From: CAVWCW01 sp963753615
Lineage (GTDB): Bacteria > Pseudomonadota > Gammaproteobacteria > Chromatiales > Chromatiaceae
Direction of reading: 5' to 3'
Length of the DNA: 64,000 nt
Assembly (NCBI GenBank): GCA_963753615.1
Contig: CAVWCW010000014.1
Coordinates: 248,001 to 312,000, forward strand
The notes under the pieces are model-generated. The model was not told the origin of the DNA. It was given only the letters and a program-made list of their open reading frames with translations, and made no database searches. The translations under genes were made by a program, and so were the position numbers. Below are positions 7,965 to 16,482 of the stretch, one piece after another (position 1 is the first letter of the stretch; each line of letters opens with the position of its first letter).

Positions 7965-9487
7965 TCGACATCCTCAAGTTGGCCGCCCGCAACCTGCTGC
8001 GCTACAAGCGGCGCACGCTGCTTACCTCGCTGCTGATCACCGTCGGGCTGACCGCGGTGCTGCTGTTCGTAGCGGTGGCTGGTTCGTTCAAGTCGATGAT
8101 GGTGGCCCAGTTCACCGATTCCATGGTGGGCCACCTGCAGGTACACCGCCGCGGCTATGTCGGGGCCATGGAGAGCCTGCCGGTGGACCGCAATATGCGC
8201 CCGCGCATGCTGGTCAAGCTCAACCAGGCGCTGGATGAGGCGGAGGGCATCGAGGCCTGGTCGCCACGGGTCAAACTGATGGCCATGTTCAGCAACTTCG
8301 CCAATACCACCAGCATCCGCCTAAACGGGGTGGACCCGGCGCGGGAACTGGCCACCGTGCCGTTGGTGGCCAACCGGGTGCTGGAAGGGGGCCGGGTGAC
8401 GCCCTTGGTGGAACCAGGCAAGATCCAGGTGCCGGAGCTGATCGCAAAGGGCATGAAGGTGAAAGTGGGCGACACCGTGGTGCTGGTGGCGACCAACAAG
8501 GCCGGCTCGGTGAACGGCAAGACCTTCGAGGTGCAGGGCATCCTGGAGAGCATATCCGGCCCCGGCGGCCGGGACGGCTATATCCACATCGAGGATGCCC
8601 GCGACCTGCTGCGCATCGAGGACGAAGAAGTGGAGGCCGAGGTATTGGCCCAACACGGCTACGTGACCCTGGCCCCCGAGCCCGACGAGCCGGACGTCTT
8701 GAAAGCGGCGGACCCGCTCAAGGCCCCGGACCCGTTGAAGCTGGATCCGCTCCAGGCGCCGCCCGCCCCGGAGCCGGAGATCGAAGAGGCTGAGTTGGAT
8801 GTGGACAGCCTGCTGGCCGGCATCCGTCCCGGGCCGCCGGAGCGTGCCGGCTACCTGGCCGAGACCCGGGAGCTATACGCCGCCCAGGGCTGGGGCCGCC
8901 CGTCGGAGGTGAGCGAGATCGCAATCCGGCTCAAACACCCCGCCGATCAGGCGGCGGTGCTGGCCGAACTCGAGGCCCAGCTGGCGGAACTAAAGAACCG
9001 GCGCGGCCTGAGCATCTTCCAGCTCCACCCCTGGGAGAAGTTCGTGCCCTTCTCCAAGATCGCCAAGATGATCGACATGATGACCCTGTTCATCCAGATC
9101 ATCCTGGTCTCGGTGGTGCTGATCAGCATCATGAACGTACTGGTGATGGCGGTGTACGAGCGCATCCGTGAGATCGGCACCATGTCAGCTATCGGCACCC
9201 GCCCCGGCCGGGTGCTGGCGCTGTTCCTGAGCGAGGGCCTGCTGTTGGGGCTGCTCGGCACCTTGGTGGGCGTCGCCGTCAGCCTGACTGCGGTGGCGGT
9301 GCTGAATTCCGTCACCCTGACCTTCTCCTTCGGCCGCCAGGAGAACCTGATCCTGGTGCCGACCCTGGCCGCGGGCGACGTCATCGCCACCGCTGTGCTC
9401 ACCATCGTGGTTGCGGTGCTGGCCAGCCTGCAACCGGCCTGGAAGGCCTCGCGCATGGACCCGATTACAGCGCTGCGGCATGTCTGA
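7961..9487 (+). CDS. FtsX-like ABC transporter permease
   Basis: This 508-residue inner-membrane protein begins at an ATGA overlap with the ATPase gene. It has one N-terminal membrane helix (residues about 20-45, TLLTSLLITVGLTAVLLFVA), a large periplasmic domain, and three C-terminal helices within about 370-500, with the family motif EIGTMSAIGTRPGRVLALFL. This is the MacB/LolCE topology. Between about 235 and 300 the periplasmic domain carries an unusual Pro/Glu/Leu-rich insert with repeated DPLK segments that is not standard for LolC/E. It is expected to work with the upstream ATPase and the LolA-like and barrel proteins downstream. Confidence 0.88.
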   Translation: MIDILKLAARNLLRYKRRTLLTSLLITVGLTAVLLFVAVAGSFKSMMVAQFTDSMVGHLQVHRRGYVGAMESLPVDRNMRPRMLVKLNQALDEAEGIEAWSPRVKLMAMFSNFANTTSIRLNGVDPARELATVPLVANRVLEGGRVTPLVEPGKIQVPELIAKGMKVKVGDTVVLVATNKAGSVNGKTFEVQGILESISGPGGRDGYIHIEDARDLLRIEDEEVEAEVLAQHGYVTLAPEPDEPDVLKAADPLKAPDPLKLDPLQAPPAPEPEIEEAELDVDSLLAGIRPGPPERAGYLAETRELYAAQGWGRPSEVSEIAIRLKHPADQAAVLAELEAQLAELKNRRGLSIFQLHPWEKFVPFSKIAKMIDMMTLFIQIILVSVVLISIMNVLVMAVYERIREIGTMSAIGTRPGRVLALFLSEGLLLGLLGTLVGVAVSLTAVAVLNSVTLTFSFGRQENLILVPTLAAGDVIATAVLTIVVAVLASLQPAWKASRMDPITALRHV

Positions 9488-9506
9488 CCACCTGAGGAGG
9501 CCAAAA

Positions 9507-9887
9507 ATGATCAAGACCCGACACCTGTTGCTGCTGTTCCTGTTACTGGCACTGCCAGCCCTGGGCCTCGCCGCCAACAAGTTTGCCATCGCCGCCGACG
9601 GCGACCAGGCCAGCGCCGAGATCGCCAAGCTGGCCGGGATCGCCCCCTTTTTCCATATTTATGACGGCGAGGGCCAACCGCTGCAGGTGCTGCCCAACCC
9701 GCACCTGGATATGGAGTACGGCATCGGCCCCGCTTGCGCCGCCACCCTGGCGGACCTGGGGGTGGGGGTTTTAGTGGCGCGCAAGATCCCTGGCCCGAAG
9801 ATGGAAGATGTTCTCAACGAGCGCGGGGTGCGCATCGTGCGGCGCATCGGTACGGTGGAGGATGTGGCCATCGAGCTGAGGCAATAA
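9507..9887 (+). CDS. exported NifX/NifB-like (dinitrogenase cofactor-type) domain protein
   Basis: This is a 126-residue protein from ATG 9507, chosen because GAGGAGG lies just upstream and a signal peptide (LLLLFLLLALPALGLA) follows at once. The mature part resembles the small Fe-Mo cofactor-binding domain of the NifX/NafY/NifB C-terminal type: KFAIAADGD at the first strand, FFHIYD, then GIGPACAATLADLGVGVLVARKIPGPKMEDVL. Such proteins are normally cytoplasmic, and no nif genes are seen here, so a periplasmic version inside an ABC/LolA operon is unusual. It may bind a metal or metal cofactor. The assignment rests on recalled motif similarity. Confidence 0.65.
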   Translation: MIKTRHLLLLFLLLALPALGLAANKFAIAADGDQASAEIAKLAGIAPFFHIYDGEGQPLQVLPNPHLDMEYGIGPACAATLADLGVGVLVARKIPGPKMEDVLNERGVRIVRRIGTVEDVAIELRQ

Positions 9888-9890
9888 GCC

Positions 9891-10613
9891 ATGCGCATGC
9901 TGATTATCTGTCTGCTGCTGGCCGCCGGCCCTGCCTGGGGACTGGACGGCGCCGCCATCCTGGCCCAGGTGGACCGCAACCTGGCCCCGGACTCCTACGA
10001 GATGTACCGCAAACTGATCAACCAGGAACCGGACGGCAGCCGCAAGGAGTTCGTGCTCTACACCGCCAAGCAAGGGCGCGAGAGTATGGTCGCCCTGTTC
10101 CTGGCCCCGGCCAGCGACCTGGGCCGCACCACCCTGCGCCTGGGCGACAACATGTGGCTGTACATCCCCGACGTGGGCAAGCCCCTGCGCATCACCAGCC
10201 TGCAATCGGTGGTGGGAGGCATCTTCAACAATTCGGACCTGATGCGCCTCGAATTCAGCGAGGAATACGACGTGCAGAGCATCGGGGAACAAGGCGAGGA
10301 ATATCTGCTCGACCTCAAGGCCAAGACCGGCGCGGTGGCCTACGACCAGCTCAAGATGCGGGTTGACCGCGAACGCTTGCTGCCGACGGTGATCGAGGCC
10401 TATGCCGCCAGCGGCCTGCTGATCAAGACCCTGAGCTACAAGAAGATCAAGGACTACGGAGACGGCTTGGTGCGGCCCTCGGTCCTGGAGACCGAAAGTC
10501 CCCTGTACCAGGGCTACAAGGCGGTGATGCTGTTTGCCAAGATCCGCCCCCGCGAGTTCCCGGACGAGGTGTTCAGCCTCAATTACATGCCTCGGGTGCA
10601 GGAGCTGAGGTAA
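9891..10613 (+). CDS. LolA-like outer membrane lipoprotein-sorting protein
   Basis: This 240-residue protein has a short signal peptide (MRMLIICLLLAAGPAWG). It has the pattern of the LolA-like sorting proteins found beside FtsX permeases: YRKLINQEPDGSRKEF, DLGRTTLRLGDNMWLYIPDVGKPLRI, then GGIFNNSDLMRLEFSEEYDV. In this family the unclosed beta-barrel carries a hydrophobic ligand across the periplasm. It starts 3 nt after the NifX-like gene and precedes the barrel protein, matching an inner membrane to periplasm to outer membrane route. The ligand is unknown. Confidence 0.8.
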   Translation: MRMLIICLLLAAGPAWGLDGAAILAQVDRNLAPDSYEMYRKLINQEPDGSRKEFVLYTAKQGRESMVALFLAPASDLGRTTLRLGDNMWLYIPDVGKPLRITSLQSVVGGIFNNSDLMRLEFSEEYDVQSIGEQGEEYLLDLKAKTGAVAYDQLKMRVDRERLLPTVIEAYAASGLLIKTLSYKKIKDYGDGLVRPSVLETESPLYQGYKAVMLFAKIRPREFPDEVFSLNYMPRVQELR

Positions 10614-10623
10614 GCGCGCGCCC

Positions 10624-11922
10624 ATGCAGTTGTCGCGCACCGCCCTCCTGTTGCTTGCCTGCCTTGCCATGAGCGCCGGCGCCCAAGAGGAGGAGTACGA
10701 CTTCGACGTCGACCAGTTCGAACCCAAGGCGTTCGAATTCACCGGTTACGTCGAGGCCGAGCCCGAGCACGCCCGGGCCAATCAGGACGGGGCCCTGTAC
10801 CAGTTGCAGTTTTTCGGCCGCGAACCGGAGCGCGAAATCAACCGCTTCACCGGCACCCTGGAGTTGGAGGGCCGGCTGCGCCGGGGCATAGCCAACCTCT
10901 ACTTCCAGACCCATTCGGAAGCGGTCTGGGACTACCTGGGCGAAGATCAGGATCACAGCCTGTTCCAAGGTTACCTGAGCCTGCAGCCGGACCCGGGCTT
11001 CGCCCTCGACCTGGGCAAGAAGGCGGTGCGCTGGGGCAAGGGCTATGCCTGGAACCCGGTCGCCTTCGTAGAGCGCGCCAAGGACGCCGGCGATCCGGAT
11101 CTGTCACGGGAAGGCTTCTGGATCGCCAGCCCCGACTGGATCTACCGCTTCGACGGGCCGCTGCAGACCGTTGCGGTCACCCCCCTGGTGCTGCCCGTGC
11201 ACGACGGCATCAACGAGGACTTCGGCGAGCTCGGGCACACTAACCTGTCGGCCAAAGTCTACCTGCTGTACCGGGACATCGACTTCGATTTCATGTTCCT
11301 AAGCAACGGCAGCCGCACCGCCCGACTGGGGATGGACTTCTCCAAGAACCTCGCCCCCAACTTCGAGATCCACGGCGAATTCGCCTATATCAACGACGCC
11401 GTGCACCGCACCATCACCCCGGACTGCCGGCCCGGCACTCCGCGGGAGGAAGACGAGGTCAGCTACCTGCTCGGCACCCGCTACCGCACCGCCAACGACA
11501 TCACCCTGATCTGGGAGTACTACTACAACGGCCTGGGCAACGACAAAGAGCAGCAGCAACAGTTCTACCGCTGCGTGCACCAGGCCTGGGACACGGGGGA
11601 CCAAGACCTGATCGATCGCCTGCCCGTCGGCAAGGACATTGACAAGGGCCCCTTCAGCAGACCCAATCCCATGCAGCGCTATATGAACTTTCGGCTCTGG
11701 TGGGACGAACCGCGCAATCTCCTCTACCTGACGCCGGGTGTGCAAGTGCTCTACAACCTGGAAGATCAGAGCTTCTCCGTCTCCCCGGATATCAGCTATA
11801 CGGGCTTCGAGGACCTGGAGTTGCGCCTGCGCGCGACGGTGCCGGTGGGCGATACGCTCACCGAGTGGGGAGAAAAGCCCAATCAGTACAAGATCGAGCT
11901 GCGGGCGAGGTATTACTTTTAG
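10624..11922 (+). CDS. outer-membrane beta-barrel protein of the transport operon
   Basis: This 432-residue protein has a signal peptide (to about SAGA, residue 20), an acidic N-terminal stretch, and a body of alternating aromatic/polar strands ending in the terminal-Phe motif ARYYF recognised by the Bam machinery. It resembles DUF1302-type porins found next to LolA-like proteins (FTGTLELEGRLRRG, LDLGKKAVRWGKGYAWNP). It starts 10 nt after the LolA-like gene. It is probably the outer-membrane receiver or exit channel of the system. No substrate can be named. Confidence 0.75.
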   Translation: MQLSRTALLLLACLAMSAGAQEEEYDFDVDQFEPKAFEFTGYVEAEPEHARANQDGALYQLQFFGREPEREINRFTGTLELEGRLRRGIANLYFQTHSEAVWDYLGEDQDHSLFQGYLSLQPDPGFALDLGKKAVRWGKGYAWNPVAFVERAKDAGDPDLSREGFWIASPDWIYRFDGPLQTVAVTPLVLPVHDGINEDFGELGHTNLSAKVYLLYRDIDFDFMFLSNGSRTARLGMDFSKNLAPNFEIHGEFAYINDAVHRTITPDCRPGTPREEDEVSYLLGTRYRTANDITLIWEYYYNGLGNDKEQQQQFYRCVHQAWDTGDQDLIDRLPVGKDIDKGPFSRPNPMQRYMNFRLWWDEPRNLLYLTPGVQVLYNLEDQSFSVSPDISYTGFEDLELRLRATVPVGDTLTEWGEKPNQYKIELRARYYF

Positions 11923-11925
11923 CCG

Positions 11926-12678
11926 ATGGCGCTGCCCCCCGCCCCCCGAGTTGACAGCCCAGGGCCCGCCCCGCACACTGCCCGCCCATCGAACCGGCCA
12001 CTTCTGGAGCGCAGAGAATTGAAAAAATTCGGTGATTTCTGGATACCCGATGTGGATGCGCGTTGGGGCCGCCATTGGCTGAAGTCCCATCGCCTCTATC
12101 GGCGCGGCCGCGGGCCCAAGGTGGCGGACATCGAAGAAGCCCTCGGCTACTGCGACCGCTGGACGCTGGCATTGGACGGCGGCGCCAACATAGGCGCCTA
12201 TTCGCGGGTACTGATGCAGCGGTTCGAACGCGTAATCGCCTTCGAGCCGGCGCCGGACAGCTTCGCCTGCCTGGCCCGCAACCTCCAGGAATGGGGTGGG
12301 GCGGAGCGGGTGGAACTGCATCGGAACGCCCTGTCCGATCGCCGCGAGTCGGTGAGCCTGGGCACCGAGCCGGGTCGCCGCTCGCCGTCGCGCCGGGTGA
12401 TGGGCGGCGGCGACATCGAGGCGGTGCGCATCGACGATCTGGAACTGCAGGAACTGTCTTTTCTCAAAATCGACGTCGAGGGCTATGAGGAACGAGCCCT
12501 GCGCGGTGCCGAAGAAACCCTGCGCCGCTGTCGGCCGTTAGTGATGTTCGAAGACAAACCGAAGAAGAGCCGCCACTTCGGCGACCCCCGCGGCGCCCAT
12601 ATTTATCTGGAGTCCATCGGCATGAAGCCCATCGCGTGCATCGGGCCGAAGCAGATCGACTGGCTTTACGGGTTCTGA
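11926..12678 (+). CDS. FkbM-family SAM-dependent methyltransferase
   Basis: This protein is up to 250 residues. The SAM-binding motif I is LALDGGANIGAYS, followed by VIAFEPAPDSFACLARN, and the FkbM hallmark FLKIDVEGYEERALRGA appears about residue 180. The C-terminus (HIYLESIGMKPI... DWLYGF) is complete. The annotated ATG (11926) is 3 nt past the barrel gene but has a weak ribosome site, and the first 30 residues are Pro-rich and unlike the family. A TTG near 12017 (LKKFGDFWIPD) is an alternative start. FkbM enzymes O-methylate sugars or small molecules. It may modify the operon's ligand or simply be the trailing gene. Confidence 0.8.
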   Translation: MALPPAPRVDSPGPAPHTARPSNRPLLERRELKKFGDFWIPDVDARWGRHWLKSHRLYRRGRGPKVADIEEALGYCDRWTLALDGGANIGAYSRVLMQRFERVIAFEPAPDSFACLARNLQEWGGAERVELHRNALSDRRESVSLGTEPGRRSPSRRVMGGGDIEAVRIDDLELQELSFLKIDVEGYEERALRGAEETLRRCRPLVMFEDKPKKSRHFGDPRGAHIYLESIGMKPIACIGPKQIDWLYGF

Positions 12679-13025
12679 CCCGGCGACCCGGTCGCCCCTG
12701 AAGGCCGGCTAATCGCCGCCTCAATTGCCTCGATGTAAGGCCGGCGGGCGCCCCACGGTTGGCCGGCACACCGCCCCGCATCGCCGCGACCGTTGGGCGC
12801 GATCCCCTCGGGCCTTATTCCAGGCTCTGCCACCGTGCACCAAGCGCTGGGAAACGGGTCCGGTCATCGAACCTTAATGCCGATGAAATATTTCCGTAAT
12901 CCAACTAAACTTACGGCGGACTATTTGTCCGAAGCAACTTGCGTCACAGCATGTTCGGTACGAAAAGGATATGTCCTGGCGGATTCCACAAGACATTCGA
13001 TAACGGGCTCAACCGGGGGAACCGA
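12679..13025. other. intergenic, no gene seen
   Basis: This stretch of about 350 bases between the methyltransferase and the HhH protein is GC-rich at first, then turns AT-richer from about 12880. I see no convincing reading frame or T-tailed terminator. The AT-rich part probably carries the promoter of the gene at 13026. Confidence 0.5.
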
Positions 13026-13457
13026 ATGAAATCCAATAAGATTCTCAAGCATGCAAACAAGCGCGCCAAGAGCCATTTTGTTCGGAAGAAGGACTTCAAG
13101 AAACTCTCCGCCGAAGTGAAGCGCCTAAAAGAAGCGGTGCGGAAACTGCAAGGATGCTGTGGCGAGGGCTCACCGGAACTGCCCGAGCCGAAGCCAAAGC
13201 AACCCAAAGCCGCCAGGAAGGTGGCGCCTCGGGCCCCGGCGGATTCGGCCGCGGCCGACGACAACGACCTCAAGCGAATCAACGGTATCGGGACGGTGCT
13301 CGAGGGCAAGTTGAACGCACTCGGTATCACCAGCATCGGCCAGGTGGCGGCTTTCACCCAGGCGGATATCGACCGGATCTCCGACCACCTCAACTTCAAG
13401 GGCAGGATCGAGCGGGACGAGTGGGTCGAGCAGGCTCAGAAGATAGGCAAGAACTAA
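13026..13457 (+). CDS. small helix-hairpin-helix protein with coiled-coil N-terminus
   Basis: This is a 143-residue protein starting at MKSNKILKHANKRAK; the ATG at 12939 adds an implausible Cys/Gly-rich leader. Residues 20-45 form a basic amphipathic helix (FKKLSAEVKRLKEAVRKLQ), followed by a Pro/Ala/Lys linker. Residues about 85-140 form the HhH-like domain DLKRINGIGTVLEGKLNALGI ending in LNFKGRIERDEWVEQA, a module also appended to ribosomal-protein-like and NuoE-like proteins. The domain suggests nucleic-acid or protein docking. The gene stands alone, with no operon partners. Confidence 0.7.
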   Translation: MKSNKILKHANKRAKSHFVRKKDFKKLSAEVKRLKEAVRKLQGCCGEGSPELPEPKPKQPKAARKVAPRAPADSAAADDNDLKRINGIGTVLEGKLNALGITSIGQVAAFTQADIDRISDHLNFKGRIERDEWVEQAQKIGKN

Positions 13458-13878
13458 TTAAACCGCGTCATCGGCCCGACAGCCATCCGGGCCGGCACAG
13501 CGCCGATGGTCGGCGTTTCCCGTGCGGGGCAGGATGCTCCACCACTCCGGACGGCCGTGGCGACTGAAAATGTGTTCGCCGCATCTGGCTAGGCTACCGG
13601 CATGTTGCGACGCCCTCCGTTCGGCCCTATCCCGACGCAACCCGACGAGCATTCAAGAGACTTCGGGTGTTAAGCCGCATATTCCACCAGGCCTCCAGGC
13701 GGCTGCCCAGAGGCGGCTGCAGCGAAACACCCTGTATCACGCCGCCTGGGTATCGCACCCCTGGCTGGTTCCTGCTCGGCGCGGCAAGGCGCTACTGCTG
13801 GTCGAAAGATTTCCGTTGCCCTCCGGGTCTTGTTTAGCAAGCGACATTCTTCGCTGAACCAGAAAAAGGGACCCCACC
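13458..13878. other. intergenic, no gene seen
   Basis: These roughly 420 bases upstream of the small exported protein contain a frame from 13522, but its composition is that of random GC-rich translation and it has no ribosome site. Nothing further is recognisable. Confidence 0.45.
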
Positions 13879-14136
13879 ATGAAACAGACTCTCGTTACCA
13901 TCACCGCCCTGCTCTTCGCCGGCACCCTCCAGGCCGCCAGCGACGCCGAAGTCTACCGCGGATTCGCCTCAGGCAATCCGGAGTTGTCTACCGACGGCCA
14001 GAGTGCTCGCAGCACCGAAGTGGCGATGATCGGCGCACAGCCGGCCATCGGCAGCAGCGCCCGAGGCTTCGGCAGCGACCCATTCAGCCAGCGCAGCATC
14101 TATAACGGCTTCGAGGTGGGGAATCCCGACCTGTGA
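13879..14136 (+). CDS. small exported protein with YxGFxxGNP[ED]L repeats
   Basis: This 85-residue protein has a clear signal peptide (MKQTLVTITALLFAGTLQAA). The mature 65 residues begin with YRGFASGNPEL and end with YNGFEVGNPDL, two copies of one motif flanking a Ser/Gly/Ala-rich centre. No cysteine is present and no catalytic motif is visible. It has its own strong terminator 13 nt downstream, so it is a monocistronic unit and probably well expressed. Function unknown; a periplasmic or surface-associated role is inferred from the signal peptide. Confidence 0.75.
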   Translation: MKQTLVTITALLFAGTLQAASDAEVYRGFASGNPELSTDGQSARSTEVAMIGAQPAIGSSARGFGSDPFSQRSIYNGFEVGNPDL

Positions 14137-14148
14137 TGTGGTGAATCG

Positions 14149-14170
14149 CGGGGGCTACGGCCCCCGTTTT
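14149..14170 (+). terminator. Rho-independent terminator of the small exported protein gene
   Basis: The stem CGGGGGC (14149-14155), tetraloop TACG and GCCCCCG (14160-14166) are followed by TTTTCT. It sits just after the stop at 14136. Confidence 0.85.
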
Positions 14171-14797
14171 CTCTGCAGTTCAACGCTGATCGATAGCCTT
14201 TCCCGCGCGGGGCCGCAAGGCTCAACGAACGCTGGACCTCCGAAACGGTCGGAGCGAATTTTGAACAAGTGTTGCAGCAACGCCCTTTGGCCGGCGTTGG
14301 CGCCGGGCAACAGAGCGGCCCCGATGCCGCGCCGCCAGCGCTCAGTGTTTTTCGGCTGATACCGGGCCTCGGGGCAGGGTTAGGGCATCGCGAGTAATTG
14401 GGCCCGACCCCAAGGCAAGACGTACCACGCTGAAAATTAGAGTTTTCTCGCCTCTCACCGCAGCGGCGCCATCGCGCCTTACCTGCCGTGGCGTATTCTG
14501 CGGAGCGCCTCTTCGCCCGCCGACCCTGCAAAATCACTGGGAATTGGTACCGCGAGTCCACCTGCCTGGGGGAGTCGTCGGCTTCGAACTGACGCCACCC
14601 CGAAGCCGCCGCTTTACACCCCTGGGAAGCAGGGACTGTGCTAGGATTTTCAAAGCTGCAACGAATGACGTTAGCATGGCGCCGCTAACAACAGACCCAA
14701 AGAGGCTCTTGAGTCAGAGTTCACAAATATATCGGTATCCGACGCAGTCGAAGACTGGCCGATCCCCCGCAGGAAGAAAGGGTGCCAGGAGATAGAA
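14171..14797. other. intergenic, no gene seen
   Basis: About 630 bases precede the LysM-FecR gene. Both strands hold only short frames of random composition. I see no tRNA, repeat array or clear promoter, although regulatory sequence for the downstream pair is expected near 14640-14790. Confidence 0.45.
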
Positions 14798-16456
14798 ATG
14801 CATTGCTCCAACACAAGCTCATTCCATTCCGCAACGCGTTCAGGTCTGCGCCGTACCGATCTTCGGAATTTCCTGATTTGTCTCCTCGCCGGCCTTGTCA
14901 TCGGGACAGCGCCCGCTTGCGCCGATGAACAAAATGATGTCTGGGTCTACGTTTTCAAGCAGGGCGACAACCTCTGGGACGTCTCCGTAAAGTACCTGGG
15001 CGGAATAGAGCACTGGAAGCAACTGCAGGAATTGAACGGCGTGTCCTATCCCCGGAGGATGCCGCCGGGCACTCAGGTATCGATTCCTCTGCGCTGGCTG
15101 AAAGTCGATCCGACCAAGGCCAAGGTGGTAGCCAGCTATGGCGCCAATGCCTATAGTTCCCCGGCCGGAGCCCCGGAGAAACCCCTGAGCGACGGCACCG
15201 TCCTGCAAGAGGGTGACCAAATCAGGGTAAGCGAGAACGGCAATGCGGTTCTGGAGTTCGCCGACGGCTCGTTGATGCAACTCGCCGAATCGACCGTTGT
15301 AGACCTGCAACGGGTCAACAAATTCAACCAAACCGGCATCGCCGACACGGAATCCTTGCTCACCCAGGGCCGGGCAGAGACAAGAGTCAATGCCGGGGGC
15401 ACGCGTTTCGAGATCAGTACGCCTTCTGCCAGTTCGGCGGTAAGAGGGACCGAATTCCGCACCAGCGTCGACCCTGCCGACCCAAGCAGGTCCCTGGTCG
15501 AAGTCCTCGCCGGCGTAGTGGGTGTGAGCGGCGGCGGTCGAACCAGAGAACTGCAAGCCGGGTACGGTACGGCGATATTCAAAGACACCCCGCCTGAACC
15601 GCCCGTCAAACTCCTGCCGGCGCCCGCATTCAAGCTGCCGGAAAAATACAGTCGAGAGTTTCCGGTGGTGTTCAAATGGCAGCCGGTGGCGGGCGCGGCC
15701 AATTATCGGTTACAAGTCTGGTTGGCGGACCAAGAGATCGCGATCATCGACGAAATCACGCGCCAGCCGGCGTTCAGCACCAACGCGCTGGCGGACGCCC
15801 GGTATGCCGCACGGGTCCGGGCTATCGACGAAACAGGCATCGAGGGCTTGGACAACGCCTTGGATTTCGAGCTCGATGCCCAGCCGCAACCACCGGCCGT
15901 CATCAGCCCGACTCAGGGGCAGGTAGTGCGCACCAAACTACCGGCATTCGAGTGGGCGAAACCGACCAACGCGGACCGTTTCCGATTCGAACTATCGTTC
16001 GACCCTGAGTTCAAGAGCCTTGTAACCGGTGTGCACGGAGTCGAGAAAACGCTCTTTACCCCGAAGGAATTGGCGCCTGGGACCTATTTCTGGCGGCTGG
16101 CAAGCCTGTCCGGGGAAGAGCAAGGGCCTTTCGGCCGTGCGTCGACGTTCATTCTACGCCCCGCACCCGACGCGCCGGCGGTTTCGACCGAGGGCGATGA
16201 AAAAGCGCTAACCATTCGCTGGAGCCCGGCCCGCGAGGGGCAGCATTATCGGCTGCAGGTTGCAGAGGAGGAGACCTTTTTAGAGGCCATCGTCGACGAA
16301 CGACTGGATTCACCCGAGTGGCAAATGGAGCGGCCGAAATCCAGCGTCTTTTTCCGCGTACAGGTGATTGACGTCGACGGTTTTCAGGGCGCCTGGAGCC
16401 TTCCGCAAAGAATAGACCCTCCCCCCTTCCCTGGTACCTACAGATACTGCCCGTAG
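14798..16456 (+). CDS. exported LysM-FecR domain protein
   Basis: This is a 552-residue protein. A membrane-targeting N-terminus (FLICLLAGLVIGTAPACA) is preceded by about 25 polar residues. Residues 47-95 form a LysM-type peptidoglycan-binding module (YVFKQGDNLWDVSVKYLGG... ELNGVSYPRRMPPGTQV). Residues about 115-255 form a FecR domain (LSDGTVLQEGDQIRV, VLEFADGSLMQLAEST, FEISTPSASSAVRGTEFRT). Three fibronectin-III-like repeats follow, with FxWxPVxGAxxYRLQV patterns. It lies 26 nt upstream of the CHASE2-EAL gene. LysM-FecR proteins are commonly encoded next to CHASE2 sensors, where they are thought to present an envelope signal to the CHASE2 domain. Confidence 0.85.
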   Translation: MHCSNTSSFHSATRSGLRRTDLRNFLICLLAGLVIGTAPACADEQNDVWVYVFKQGDNLWDVSVKYLGGIEHWKQLQELNGVSYPRRMPPGTQVSIPLRWLKVDPTKAKVVASYGANAYSSPAGAPEKPLSDGTVLQEGDQIRVSENGNAVLEFADGSLMQLAESTVVDLQRVNKFNQTGIADTESLLTQGRAETRVNAGGTRFEISTPSASSAVRGTEFRTSVDPADPSRSLVEVLAGVVGVSGGGRTRELQAGYGTAIFKDTPPEPPVKLLPAPAFKLPEKYSREFPVVFKWQPVAGAANYRLQVWLADQEIAIIDEITRQPAFSTNALADARYAARVRAIDETGIEGLDNALDFELDAQPQPPAVISPTQGQVVRTKLPAFEWAKPTNADRFRFELSFDPEFKSLVTGVHGVEKTLFTPKELAPGTYFWRLASLSGEEQGPFGRASTFILRPAPDAPAVSTEGDEKALTIRWSPAREGQHYRLQVAEEETFLEAIVDERLDSPEWQMERPKSSVFFRVQVIDVDGFQGAWSLPQRIDPPPFPGTYRYCP

Positions 16457-16482
16457 TCATAATCGTATTGCTGGCAATTTAG

